Positions 1 to 8,960 of a stretch of 64,000 nucleotides of DNA are shown here, one piece after another (position 1 is the first letter of the stretch; the number at the start of each line of letters is the position of its first letter). This DNA comes from DATAGF01 sp963813355 (GTDB lineage Bacteria > Actinomycetota > Thermoleophilia > Miltoncostaeales > Miltoncostaeaceae): NCBI GenBank assembly GCA_963813355.1, contig CAWEYS010000010.1, forward strand, positions 27,402 through 91,401, in the 5' to 3' direction. The position numbers and the translations under genes are program-made. Under the pieces are notes generated by a model. It worked only from the letters and a program-made list of their open reading frames with translations. It was not told where the DNA came from and searched no databases.

Positions 1-575
1 CGCAACCCGTTCTCGATCCTCACGAAGTCGACGCTGATCTGCCGCGACGTCAACGTGCTCGCCGACGCGGCGCGGCGCGCCGAGGTGCACACCGCGCTGT
101 CGATCGGCTGCCTCGACGCCGAGGTCTGGCGCGCGGCCGAGCCGCACACGCCGAGCCCGCGGCGCCGCATCGAGACCGTGGCGCGGCTCAACGCCGCGGG
201 CCTGCGCTGCGACGTGATGGTCGCGCCCGTGCTGCCCGGGATCTCCGACTCCGACGCGCAGCTCGAGGAGGTGGTGCGGGCCGCGATCGGCGCCGGCGCC
301 GAGGTGATCGCGCCGATCGCCCTGCACCTGCGAGGGCCGGTGCGCGACCACTACCTCGACTGGCTGGCCGGCGCGCGCCCCGAGCTGCTCGAGCCGACGC
401 GCCGCCTCTACCGCGGCGCCTACCAGCCCTCGGCCGCGCGCGACGCGCTGGGCGAGCGGGTGCGCGAGCTGGTCGACAAGCACGGCGGCCGGAAGCGCAG
501 GGCGCAGCCGTCGTCGTGGCGCATGGCGGACCCGCGCCGGACGGCCCCGAGCCGGAGCAGCTCGCCCTCCTCTGA
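1..575 (+). CDS. Radical SAM protein, C-terminal part (Rv2578c/SplB-like), frameshifted near its end
   Basis: The start lies outside the window. The first frame reads NPFSILTKSTLICRDVNVL and continues with a TIM-barrel-like tail (VMVAPVLPGISDSDAQL), which resembles the second half of actinobacterial Rv2578c-type radical SAM proteins; the CxxxCxxC cluster motif would lie upstream, off the window. After LVDKHGG (about 484-490) the family-like ending PEPEQLALL followed by TGA at 573-575 is in another frame, so a one-base deletion is likely there. Without it the frame runs on into the next gene to 843. The Asn of RDVNVL is usually Asp in the family as I recall it, and it sits on a GTCAAC hexamer (49-54). 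The substrate of these enzymes is unknown to me. Confidence 0.7.
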   Translation, partial: QPVLDPHEVDADLPRRQRARRRGAARRGAHRAVDRLPRRRGLARGRAAHAEPAAPHRDRGAAQRRGPALRRDGRARAARDLRLRRAARGGGAGRDRRRRRGDRADRPAPARAGARPLPRLAGRRAPRAARADAPPLPRRLPALGRARRAGRAGARAGRQARRPEAQGAAVVVAHGGPAPDGPEPEQLALL

Positions 576-597
576 CCGGCCGATAGGATCGACCGCG

Positions 598-1010
598 ATG
601 ACGCGCCGCCCGACCGTCGCCCTGCTCGCCCTCCTCGCGGTGGCGGGCTCGGTCGCCGCCGGGTGCGGCGACGAGGCGCGGGAGGCGGTCCGAAGCGTCA
701 CGGCCGAGGCGGGACGGGCGCTGGACAGGCGCGCCAGGACCTCTCGAACGAGCTCGACGACGCCCGCAGCCAGATCGACGAGGCCGTCGCGGACGCCCGC
801 TCGGGCGGCAAGGCCGCCGTCGCGCGCGCCCGCGTGCGGGTGAATCGGGCCATCGCCGACGCCCGCCGGGAGGCGAACGAGACGATCGACCGCGCCCGGG
901 ATTCGGGCGACCAGACGCGCGAGGAGATCGACCGCCTGCGGGCCGACGCGCAGAAGCGCATCGAGGAGCTGCGCGACGAGGTGCAGAAGGAGCTGCCCTC
1001 CGGCTCCTAG
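598..1010 (+). CDS. Small secreted lipoprotein with long helical tail (frameshifted)
   Basis: ATG at 598 opens a classic lipoprotein signal: MTRR, a hydrophobic stretch, then a lipobox ending AAGC. The mature part should be anchored to the outer face of the membrane. After about residue 42 the frame turns into low-complexity Arg/Thr/Ser sequence, whereas another frame (from about 720 to the TAG at 1008-1010) gives a highly charged helix rich in Ala, Asp, Glu and Arg (QARQDLSNELDDARSQIDEA, later EEIDRLRADAQKRIEEL). Restoring one C near 725 joins the two into a protein of about 137 residues, signal plus coiled coil. I do not recognise a family; apolipoprotein-like helical proteins are similar in composition only. 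Confidence 0.6.
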
Positions 1011-1026
1011 ACCGGCCCCGGGGCGC

Positions 1027-1149
1027 TCATCGCCGCCTCCCCTTGGCCCGCAGGGCCTGCGGCGCACCGCGGGCCGCAGCCCCGGGATGGGCGCCCGTGC
1101 GTCGCGATCCGTGCGGCCGAGCCGCCCGGGCGGTCATCGCGGTCTCCAT
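1027..1149 (-). CDS. Possible 40-residue basic small protein
   Basis: Downstream of gpmI on the same strand an ATG at 1149 is preceded by a strong Shine-Dalgarno sequence (CAGGAGGG, about 9 bases upstream) and opens a 40-codon frame ending TGA at 1027. The product is Arg/Ala/Gly-rich with no Cys, no hydrophobic segment and a basic tail (ALRAKGRRR). Only the ribosome-binding site supports it; in DNA this GC-rich a frame of this size can easily be chance. No family is recognised. Confidence 0.3.
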   Translation of the reverse strand: METAMTARAARPHGSRRTGAHPGAAARGAPQALRAKGRRR

Positions 1150-1225
1150 GCTGCGGGGCCCTCCTGAAATGGCCTCGAACCCAGCCCGCGCCGGAGCTAC
1201 CGCAGGCGGCGCGCCCGCGCCGACG

Positions 1226-2728
1226 TCACAGCAGCGGCCGCCCGGTCATCGCCGGGCTCGGGTCCCAGCCCATCACGCCGCACAGGGTCGGGGCGACGTC
1301 GCCCAGCGAGCCGCCCTCGGCGAGCCGGAGCCCCGGCCGGTCGATCCAGAGGGGGACCGGGTTGCTGGTGTGCGCCGTGTTGGGGCTGCCGTCGGGCTCG
1401 ATCATCACCTCGCTGTTGCCGTGGTCGGCGGTCACGCACAGCAGCCCGCCGGCGGCGGCGACGGCCCGGCGGATGTCGCCCACGCAGGCGTCGACCGTCT
1501 CGATGCCGCGCACCGCGGCGTCGACGACGCCGGTGTGGCCGACCATGTCGGCGTTGGCGAAGTTGACGACGATCAGCTCGTCGGCGCCCTCGGCGACCCC
1601 CTGCACCACGGCGTCGCGGACGCCGGCCGCGCTCATCTCGGGCGCGAGGTCGTACGTCGGCACGTGCTGGGGCGAGGGCACCAGGACGCGCCGCTCCCCC
1701 TCGAACGGCTCCTCGCGCCCGCCGTTGAAGAAGAAGGTGACGTGCGCGTACTTCTCGGTCTCGGCCACGTGGAGCTGGCGGCGGCCGGCGCGAGAGGCGC
1801 CCTCGGCGAGCCCCTCGCGCACGTCCTGGGCCTCGAAGAGGACCTGCGCGGAGAACTCGGCCTTGTAGCGGGTCATGGTCGTGAGCGCCGGCTCCGGGGG
1901 CGCCGGCCCCCGGTCGAAGCCGTCGAAGGCGCGCTCGCCGAGGGCCATCGTGAGCTGGCGGGCGCGGTCGGGGCGGAAGTTCCAGTAGACGACCCCGTCG
2001 CCGGAGCGGATGCGGTTCTCCCCGGGGGGCCCGATCACCGCCGGCTCGATGAACTCATCAGAGACACCTGATGCATACGAGACGTCGACCGCCTCGCGAC
2101 CGCTCGTGCGCCGCTCGCCGACGCCGTGCACCAGAGCGTCGTAGCCGCGCCGGGTCCGGTCCCAGCGGCGGTCGCGGTCCATGGCCCAGTAGCGGCCGAC
2201 GACCGACCCGACCACGACGCCCGTCGCCTCGATCTCGGCCACCGCGTCGCGGCCGGCGTCCGGGCGCGTGTCGCGACCGTCGGTGAACGCGTGGACCACG
2301 ATGCGCTCGACCCCGGCCTGGCGCGCGAGCCGGATGAGCGCGAGGACGTGCCGCTGGCTCGCGTGCACCCCGCCGTAGCCGGCCAGCCCGATGAGGTGCA
2401 GCGCCCCCCGGCGGCCGGCGTCGAAGGCCGCCCGCAGGGCCGGCAGCCGCCCGATGGAGCCGTCGGCGATGGCCTCGTCGATCCTCACCAGCATCTGCGG
2501 GACCCGCCGGCCGGCGCCGAGGTTCAGGTGGCCGACCTCGCTGTTGCCCTGCTGGCCCTCGGGCAGGCCCACCGGCAGCCCCGACGCGGTGATGCTGGTG
2601 CCCGACGCCTCGGCGGCGAGCGCATCGAGGTGCGGCGTGCGCGCCAGGTGAACGGCGTTGCCGGGCCCCGGCGGCGCGATCCCGTAGCCGTCGATGACCA
2701 CCAGGACGAGCGGCCCGCGCGCCGTCAC
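1226..2728 (-). CDS. gpmI: 2,3-bisphosphoglycerate-independent phosphoglycerate mutase
   Basis: Interconverts 3- and 2-phosphoglycerate in the cytoplasm, using two Mn ions and a phosphoserine intermediate. The 500-residue length is usual for the family. Seen: the N-terminal metal motif VVIDGYG (Asp13), the phosphoserine loop NSEVGHLNLGAG (Ser63), RDTRPDAG-type substrate residues in the inserted domain, and the C-terminal metal cluster NFANADMVGHTG and TADHGNSE. It is the last gene of the gap-pgk-tpiA-gpmI set, 10 bases after tpiA. The start at 2728 places the metal motif at the usual distance from the N-terminus. Confidence 0.97.
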   Translation of the reverse strand: MTARGPLVLVVIDGYGIAPPGPGNAVHLARTPHLDALAAEASGTSITASGLPVGLPEGQQGNSEVGHLNLGAGRRVPQMLVRIDEAIADGSIGRLPALRAAFDAGRRGALHLIGLAGYGGVHASQRHVLALIRLARQAGVERIVVHAFTDGRDTRPDAGRDAVAEIEATGVVVGSVVGRYWAMDRDRRWDRTRRGYDALVHGVGERRTSGREAVDVSYASGVSDEFIEPAVIGPPGENRIRSGDGVVYWNFRPDRARQLTMALGERAFDGFDRGPAPPEPALTTMTRYKAEFSAQVLFEAQDVREGLAEGASRAGRRQLHVAETEKYAHVTFFFNGGREEPFEGERRVLVPSPQHVPTYDLAPEMSAAGVRDAVVQGVAEGADELIVVNFANADMVGHTGVVDAAVRGIETVDACVGDIRRAVAAAGGLLCVTADHGNSEVMIEPDGSPNTAHTSNPVPLWIDRPGLRLAEGGSLGDVAPTLCGVMGWDPSPAMTGRPLL

Positions 2729-2738
2729 GGCAGACGGC

Positions 2739-3491
2739 TCACGGCGCCGCCGCGACGATCGCCGCGAAGCCGTCCGGGTCGAGGCTCGCGCCGCCGACCA
2801 GCGCCCCGTCGATGTCCGGCTGGGCCATGAGCTCGCGGGCGTTGTCGGGCGTGACGCTCCCGCCGTAGAGCACGCGCAGGGCGGCCGGGTCGAGGAACCC
2901 GGCCGCGACCGTCCGCACGTGGGCGCACGCCGCCTGGGCCGTCTCCGGGGTGGCGGTGCGGCCGGTGCCGATGGCCCAGATCGGCTCGTAGGCGATCGCG
3001 AGCGTCGCCACCTCCTCCGCTCCCACCCGGCCGAGGGCGGCCCGCACCTGGCCCTCGCACCAGGGCTCGGTCTCCCCCGCCTCGCGCTGCGCGAGCGACT
3101 CGCCCACGCAGACGATCACCTGCAGCCCGGCGTCGAGCGCCGCGCGCACGCGGGCGGCCACCTGGGCGTCCGTCTCCCCGGCGGCCCGGCGCTCGGAGTG
3201 GCCGACGAGGGTCCCGTCGGAACCCGTCGCCACGATCATCCCCGCCGAGATCTCGCCGGTGTGGGGGCCCGACGGCGCCTCGTGCACGGCCTGGGCGTAC
3301 ACCTCGACCGGGCTCCCGGACGCCGCCCGCGCGGCCGCCTCGAGCGCCGTGAACGGCGCGCAGACCGCCACGTCGGCCGGCAGCTCGCCGTCGCCGAGCA
3401 GCGCCCGGAGGCGGGCGATGTGCTCGCGGGCCTCGACGCCCGTCTTGTTCATCTTCCAGTTGCCCGCCACGAGCGGGCGGCGGCCGCTCAC
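2739..3491 (-). CDS. tpiA: Triosephosphate isomerase
   Basis: Interconverts dihydroxyacetone phosphate and glyceraldehyde 3-phosphate. The protein begins VSGRRPLVAGNWKMNKTG, with the substrate-binding GNWKMN motif near residue 10; the electrophilic His lies in VGHSERR and the catalytic Glu in AYEPIWAIGTG. About 250 residues, as expected. The GTG start at 3491-3489 overlaps the TGA of pgk (GTGA), so the two are translationally coupled. The same frame is open far upstream to 4019, but that part is the shadow of pgk. Confidence 0.97.
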   Translation of the reverse strand: MSGRRPLVAGNWKMNKTGVEAREHIARLRALLGDGELPADVAVCAPFTALEAAARAASGSPVEVYAQAVHEAPSGPHTGEISAGMIVATGSDGTLVGHSERRAAGETDAQVAARVRAALDAGLQVIVCVGESLAQREAGETEPWCEGQVRAALGRVGAEEVATLAIAYEPIWAIGTGRTATPETAQAACAHVRTVAAGFLDPAALRVLYGGSVTPDNARELMAQPDIDGALVGGASLDPDGFAAIVAAAP

Positions 3492-4693
3492 GCGCCGTCG
3501 GTCGTCGGCAGGGCGGCGACGCCCGGCAGGGTGCGGCCCTCCAGCATCTCGAGCGCGGCGCCGCCGCCGGTGGAGACGTGGGTGAGGCGGTCGGCCAGCC
3601 CGAGCTGCGCGAGGGCGGCGCCGGAGTCGCCCCCGCCGGCCACCGTGACGCCCGGGCACTCGGCCATCGCCTCGGCCACGGCGCGGGTGCCGTCGGCGAA
3701 CGGGGGGATCTCGAACGCGCCCATCGGCCCGTTCCAGAACACGGTGCGGGCCGCGACGATGACCTCGCGGTAGGAGGCCGCCGTGCGCGGGCCGATGTTG
3801 ACGCCGATCCAGCCGTCGTCGATGGCGTCGGTCGGCACCACCTCCAGCTCGGCGTCCTCGGCGAAGCGGTCGGCCACCAGGACGTCGACCGGCAGCTGGA
3901 GCTGGCGGTTGAGCTGCACGGCCCTCTCCATCAGCTCGTGCGCCACCGCCTGCCCGGCCTCGTCCTCGTGCATCGAGGCGCCGACGCGCTCGCCCTGCGA
4001 GGCCAGGAACGTGAAGCACATGGCCCCGCCGATCAGGAGCCGGTCGCAGCGCTCCAGCAGCCGCCGGATCAGCGGCAGCTTGTCGCTCACCTTGCTCCCG
4101 CCGAGCACCGCGACGAACGGCGCCCTGGCGTCGGCCATCAGCCCCTCGAGCACCTCGACCTCGCGCGCGAGCAGCAGCCCGGCCCGCGCCGGCAGCAGGT
4201 GGGCGACCCCCTCGGTCGAGGCGTGCGCCCGGTGGGCGGCGCCGAAGGCGTCGTTCACGTAGTGGGTGAACCCCTCGGCGAGCTGCTCGGCGAAGGCCGG
4301 GTCGTTCGCCTCCTCGCCCTCGTGGAACCGCAGGTTCTCGAGCATCACCAGGTCGCCGGGGGCGAGCGCGGCGACGCGCCCGCGGACCTCGCGGCCCACG
4401 CAGTCCGGCAGGAGCTCGACCGGCCGGCCCATCAGCTCCCCCAGGCGCTCGGCGCAGGGACGCAGCGACAGGTCGGCGCTCCGCTGCCCCTTCGGGCGCC
4501 CGAGGTGCGAGCAGACGGCCACGCCGGCGCCGGCCTCCAGCAGCCGCTCCAGGGTGGGCACCGACGCCCGGATGCGCGCGTCGTCGGTCACGCGCCCCTC
4601 CTCGAGCGGGACGTTCAGGTCGGAGCGCACCAGCACGCGGGCGCCGCTCCAGTCGACCCCCGGGTCGTCGATCCCGAGGAGGCGGGAGGCCAC
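3488..4693 (-). CDS. pgk: Phosphoglycerate kinase
   Basis: Transfers phosphate from 1,3-bisphosphoglycerate to ADP. The 401 residues show the N-terminal substrate motif VLVRSDLNVPL, HLGRPKG, the LLENLRF-type segment (VMLENLRFHEGEE), the hinge VLGGSKVSDKL, and the C-terminal nucleotide-binding loop VAGGGDSGAAL followed by THVSTGGGAALEML. It follows gap with one base between the genes and overlaps tpiA by four bases. Confidence 0.97.
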   Translation of the reverse strand: MASRLLGIDDPGVDWSGARVLVRSDLNVPLEEGRVTDDARIRASVPTLERLLEAGAGVAVCSHLGRPKGQRSADLSLRPCAERLGELMGRPVELLPDCVGREVRGRVAALAPGDLVMLENLRFHEGEEANDPAFAEQLAEGFTHYVNDAFGAAHRAHASTEGVAHLLPARAGLLLAREVEVLEGLMADARAPFVAVLGGSKVSDKLPLIRRLLERCDRLLIGGAMCFTFLASQGERVGASMHEDEAGQAVAHELMERAVQLNRQLQLPVDVLVADRFAEDAELEVVPTDAIDDGWIGVNIGPRTAASYREVIVAARTVFWNGPMGAFEIPPFADGTRAVAEAMAECPGVTVAGGGDSGAALAQLGLADRLTHVSTGGGAALEMLEGRTLPGVAALPTTDGA

Positions 4694-4694
4694 C

Positions 4695-5699
<1,005 letters not shown>

Positions 5700-5778
5700 C
5701 CGGCTCCCGTTCCTCGCCGTCGGAAAACGAGCGCCAATCTACCAGGACGTGCCCGTCGGGCCTGCCACCATCCGCGGG

Positions 5779-6303
5779 ATGGACGCGATCCGCGCGGCGG
5801 CGGCGGCCCTGGCCCTGGCGGCCCTCTGCGGCTGCGGCTCGGGCAGCCCGAGCGAGGGCGGGCCGGAGCCGTCCGCCGCCCGGCTCACGGGGACCGTCGA
5901 CCGCGTCATCGACGGCGACACCCTGGTCGCCCGGATCGACGGCGACCGGGTGCGCGTGCGCCTGCTCGGCGTCGACGCTCCCGAGAGCGCCGCCGGCTAC
6001 GGCTCGGCCGAGTGCTATGGCGTCGAGGCGGCCGACGCCGCCCGCGACCTCCTGCCGAGGGGCGCCCGGATCGCCCTGCGCACCGACCCGACCCAGGGGC
6101 GCGAGGACCGCTTCGGGCGGCTGCTGGCGGAGGTGACCGTCGCGGGGGAGCCGCGGACCGTCAACGAGGAGCTCGTGGCCGGCGGCAGCGCCGAGGTCTT
6201 CCGCGGCGACGGGCGCGGGCGGCTGCAGCCGGCGCTGCGCGCGGCCGAGCGCCGGGCGCGGGAGGCAGGGCACGGCCTCTGGGCGAGCTGCCGCGCCCCC
6301 TAG
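5779..6303 (+). CDS. Thermonuclease-like lipoprotein (staphylococcal nuclease fold)
   Basis: A signal sequence with a lipobox (LAALCGC) precedes an SNase domain: GTVDRVIDGDTLVARIDG, VRLLGVDAPES, then a Glu/Arg-containing region EDRFGRLLAEV and the end GLWASC. In the family the catalytic Ca-binding Asp, Arg and Glu lie in DGDT, the RLLGVDAPE strand and the RFGRxLA region; all are present. It probably hydrolyses nucleic acid outside the membrane. The ATG at 5779 is chosen because the signal peptide starts directly there. It is convergent with the next gene, and their ends overlap by four bases. Confidence 0.85.
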   Translation: MDAIRAAAAALALAALCGCGSGSPSEGGPEPSAARLTGTVDRVIDGDTLVARIDGDRVRVRLLGVDAPESAAGYGSAECYGVEAADAARDLLPRGARIALRTDPTQGREDRFGRLLAEVTVAGEPRTVNEELVAGGSAEVFRGDGRGRLQPALRAAERRAREAGHGLWASCRAP

Positions 6304-7091
6304 TCCGGGGCGCCGCGGTAGCGGTAGCGGTGGTGGAGGGCGAATCCGAGGCCGGTGAACAGCGCGAGCGCGGCGTCGTTGGACTCGAGGACCTGCGCGT
6401 AGGCGTCCTGCGCCCCGGCGCGCGCGCCCCAGGCGAGCGCCGCGCCGACCGCGTGCCGCCCCAGGCCGCCCCCGCGCCGGGCGGGGTTGACCTCCACGGC
6501 GCTCAGCCCGAGCCAGCCGCGGTCGATCGAGGCCCGCGCGATGGCGACGACGGCGCCGTGAAGCCGCACGGTCGCGAACGCGATCGGCGGGGTGCCGGCG
6601 AGGATCGTCCAGGCCTGCTCCGGCGCCCCGGCGGCCGAGCGGCTGCGGTAGGCGGCGATCCACTCGGCCGACGGCTCCGGCTCGATCGTCGGCGGCGGCA
6701 GGTCCGGGCGCTCCGGCAGGCCGCCCAGCGCCGCCGCGACCTCGGCCGCCAGCACCGCCGTCGGCCCGTGGGCGGCCCATCCCCGCCGGGCCAGCTCGGC
6801 ATCGAGCGCCTCCGCGCCCGGCAGCGGCAGCGCGAACCGCGCCGCCAGCCCCCGGGCCGCGTACCAGCCGCGCACCTCGGCGAGGGCGGCGTCCATCGGG
6901 AGCCCCGGCTCCCCGAGCGCGAGCACCGAGTTCGCCCGGCCCGTCCAGCCGGCGCCGGCGCGCAGCAGCCACCCGCCGAGCCGGCGGGTCTCGGGCGCCG
7001 GCCAGCCGAGGGCGGCCGCCTCCTCGAGCGCGCGGACGGCCGCGGGCGTCCCGGAACGCGACCGGGGGGCCCGAAGGCCCCCCGGCGGCAC
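6300..7091 (-). CDS. GNAT-family N-acetyltransferase
   Basis: The C-terminal half holds the GNAT acetyl-CoA core: LSAVEVNPARRGGGLGRHAV (the Q/RxxGxG/A loop as RRGGGLGRH), followed by AYAQVLESNDAALALFTGLGF, a typical motif B. The N-terminal half (GWPAPETRRLGGWLLRAGAG ... RANSVLALGEP) resembles other bacterial GNAT proteins of about 250 residues. The acyl acceptor is unknown. The start is uncertain: the only upstream GTG in frame (7091) precedes the terminator hairpin at 7062-7085, so the real start may lie after it at an unusual codon. Confidence 0.75.
   Translation of the reverse strand: MPPGGLRAPRSRSGTPAAVRALEEAAALGWPAPETRRLGGWLLRAGAGWTGRANSVLALGEPGLPMDAALAEVRGWYAARGLAARFALPLPGAEALDAELARRGWAAHGPTAVLAAEVAAALGGLPERPDLPPPTIEPEPSAEWIAAYRSRSAAGAPEQAWTILAGTPPIAFATVRLHGAVVAIARASIDRGWLGLSAVEVNPARRGGGLGRHAVGAALAWGARAGAQDAYAQVLESNDAALALFTGLGFALHHRYRYRGAPD
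7062..7085 (-). terminator. Perfect 10-bp hairpin terminator after the DUF1097-like gene
   Basis: CCGGGGGGCC, loop CGAA, GGCCCCCCGG: a perfect 10-base-pair GC stem lying 33 bases after the stop of the membrane-protein gene on the minus strand. There is no T tract, which is common for actinobacterial terminators. It also overlaps the possible first codons of the GNAT gene. Confidence 0.65.
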
Positions 7092-7117
7092 TGCGTTCAG
7101 ACGGTCGTGCGAGGGGA

Positions 7118-7798
7118 CTAGGCCGCCTCGGGAGCCGCCTTGGGCTTCGGGGTGATCGCCGCGGTGACCTTGGCGCTGATGATGCCCAGGATCACGCCGC
7201 AGACGAGCGTGACCCAGGTGTCGAACCAGACCCACTGCCAGGGCAGCGAGAGAAGGCCGCCGAAGGCGCCTGCCCCCGCAGTCAACGGGTCGCCCAGCGC
7301 GGCGACGGTGTTGTCGGTACCGCCACCGTTCGGGACGTAGCCGTCGAGGCCCGTCGCGATCCACCAGAGGAAGACGGCTGCGAAGCACGGGAACGTACCG
7401 GCCACGTAGTACCAGTCGCCGGCGATGAGGATCATCACCAGGACGAACGCGAAGATCCCGACCCAGAGGGCGATGCCCCAGAAGTCGGGGGCGTCGGCCG
7501 TCTTGAAGGCGAGCGGCATCGTGACGAGGGCCGCCACCGAGCCGAACACGGTCGCCAGGAAGATCTTGCCGAAGGCGGCGTTGTCGCCACCGGCGGCGAA
7601 GAAGAGGCCCCACGAGATGAAGGCGGTGGGGAGGATGAGCTGGAAGTTCTCGGGAAGACCGAGCTGGCCCTCGCCGAGGAGCTCGTCCTGGACCGTTACC
7701 CAGTGGAACGTGAAGTTCAGGGAGAGTTCCGTCCAGAGGAAGGACAGAATCCCGATCACTACCGCAAGGGGCGTGATCGCTTTGGCGCGAGCGCTCAT
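7118..7798 (-). CDS. DUF1097-like multi-helix membrane protein
   Basis: About 226 residues with six or seven hydrophobic segments. Two halves look related: AFISWGLFFAAGGDNAAFGK and the later GTFPCFAAVFLWW region, which recalls the YcdZ/DUF1097 inner-membrane family. The start at 7798 follows a good Shine-Dalgarno sequence (AAAGGAG, 10 bases before); an in-frame start at 7897 would add a polar extension without support. It is a single gene with its own terminator, lying where whiA is often found in actinobacteria. The function of the family is unknown to me. Confidence 0.7.
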   Translation of the reverse strand: MSARAKAITPLAVVIGILSFLWTELSLNFTFHWVTVQDELLGEGQLGLPENFQLILPTAFISWGLFFAAGGDNAAFGKIFLATVFGSVAALVTMPLAFKTADAPDFWGIALWVGIFAFVLVMILIAGDWYYVAGTFPCFAAVFLWWIATGLDGYVPNGGGTDNTVAALGDPLTAGAGAFGGLLSLPWQWVWFDTWVTLVCGVILGIISAKVTAAITPKPKAAPEAA

Positions 7799-7976
7799 GA
7801 AGCGTTCACTCCTTTGGGAGAAGTACGGAGACCGCTCCGCCAAGCGTATGGATGACGAAACGAAAGTCTTGGGGGAGCGACCACGGGCCGGGGACAAGGC
7901 ACCCCGGATCGCGGGGGCAGTCTAAGCCCGGCTCAGGCTTCGTGGCAAGAGTTGCATGTCCTTTCGAGACACCCCG

Positions 7977-8960
7977 TCAGGGCGTTGCAGGCTCGGCTCC
8001 CGCCGCCTCCCTGACGAGCTCGAGCAGGACCGCCGCGAGGGCCTCCGGCGAGTGCCGGACGACCCGCCCGGCCTCGGCCAGCTCGCCCGCCACGACCCGG
8101 ACCCCGAGCGCGCCGAGGCGCTCGCGGTCCACGGTCACCGGCTCCTGGCCCTGGGCGGCGTAGGCCGCCGCGCCCTCCGGGTCGAGCGGGCCCTCGTGGA
8201 CCACGATCGTGTCCACGCCCCCCGGCACCGCCTCGAGCACGCGCTCGAGATGGTCGGCGGCGTCGAAGCCGTCGGTCTCGCCGGGTTGGGTCATCACGTT
8301 GCACACGTAGGCGCGGCGCCCGCGGGCGCCGACCAGCGCCTCCGCGAGCCCCGGCACGGCCAGGTGGGGCAGGACGCTCGTGAACAGGCTGCCGGGGCCG
8401 AGCAGGATGAGGTCCGCCTCCTGGATCGCCTCCAGGGCCGGCCCGTGGGCGGCGGGCTCGGGCTCCAGCCAGACCCGGCGGCAGGCGCCGCGCCCGGCCG
8501 CGATGCGGGTCTCGCCGCAGACCGCCTCGCCGTCCTCCCGCTCGGCCCAGAGGCGGATCTGCTCGAGGGTGGACGGCAGCACCCGGCCCCGGATCTTCAG
8601 CACCCGGCTGCACTCCTGCACCGCCAGGTCGAAGCTCCCGGTGACCTCGGCGAGGGCGGCGAGGAAGAGGTTGCCGAACGGGTGCCCCGACAGGTCGCCG
8701 TCGGCGAAGCGGTGCTGGAAGAGCCGGCCGAGCAGCGACTCGTCGTCGGCGAGGGCGACCAGGCAGTTGCGGATGTCGCCGGGCGGCAGCACCCCGAGCT
8801 CGCGCCGCAGCCGGCCGGAGGAGCCCCCGTCGTCGGCGACCGTGACGATGGCCGCGATGTCGACCGGCGCCGGCTTGAGGCCTCGCAGCAGCGACGCGAG
8901 GCCCGTCCCCCCTCCCAGGGCCGCGATCCGCGGCAGGCCGGCGGCCGCGGCGCCGCTCAC
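7977..8960 (-). CDS. yvcK: YvcK/CofD-like protein (gluconeogenesis and envelope factor)
   Basis: The sequence begins RIAALGGGTGLASLLRGLK and continues IVTVADDGGSSGRLRRELGVLPPGDIRNCL, the UDP-sugar/dinucleotide-binding signature of the YvcK (CofD-like, UPF0052) family; later GPGSLFTSVLPHL and YVCNVMTQPGETDGF are also conserved. In Bacillus and mycobacteria the homologues bind UDP-GlcNAc and support envelope growth on gluconeogenic carbon. The start overlaps the end of rapZ by four bases (ATGA). 327 residues, normal length. Confidence 0.93.
   Translation of the reverse strand: MSGAAAAGLPRIAALGGGTGLASLLRGLKPAPVDIAAIVTVADDGGSSGRLRRELGVLPPGDIRNCLVALADDESLLGRLFQHRFADGDLSGHPFGNLFLAALAEVTGSFDLAVQECSRVLKIRGRVLPSTLEQIRLWAEREDGEAVCGETRIAAGRGACRRVWLEPEPAAHGPALEAIQEADLILLGPGSLFTSVLPHLAVPGLAEALVGARGRRAYVCNVMTQPGETDGFDAADHLERVLEAVPGGVDTIVVHEGPLDPEGAAAYAAQGQEPVTVDRERLGALGVRVVAGELAEAGRVVRHSPEALAAVLLELVREAAGAEPATP

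Noticed and set aside
1131..1215. Possible tRNA on the minus strand (GGTTCGAGGCC resembles a T-loop)
   Set aside because: The flanking bases do not pair as a T-stem and no acceptor or anticodon arm can be drawn.
7118..7798. Acetate uptake transporter (GPR1/YaaH family)
   Set aside because: The NPAPLGL-type motif is absent and the duplicated pattern fits DUF1097-like proteins better.
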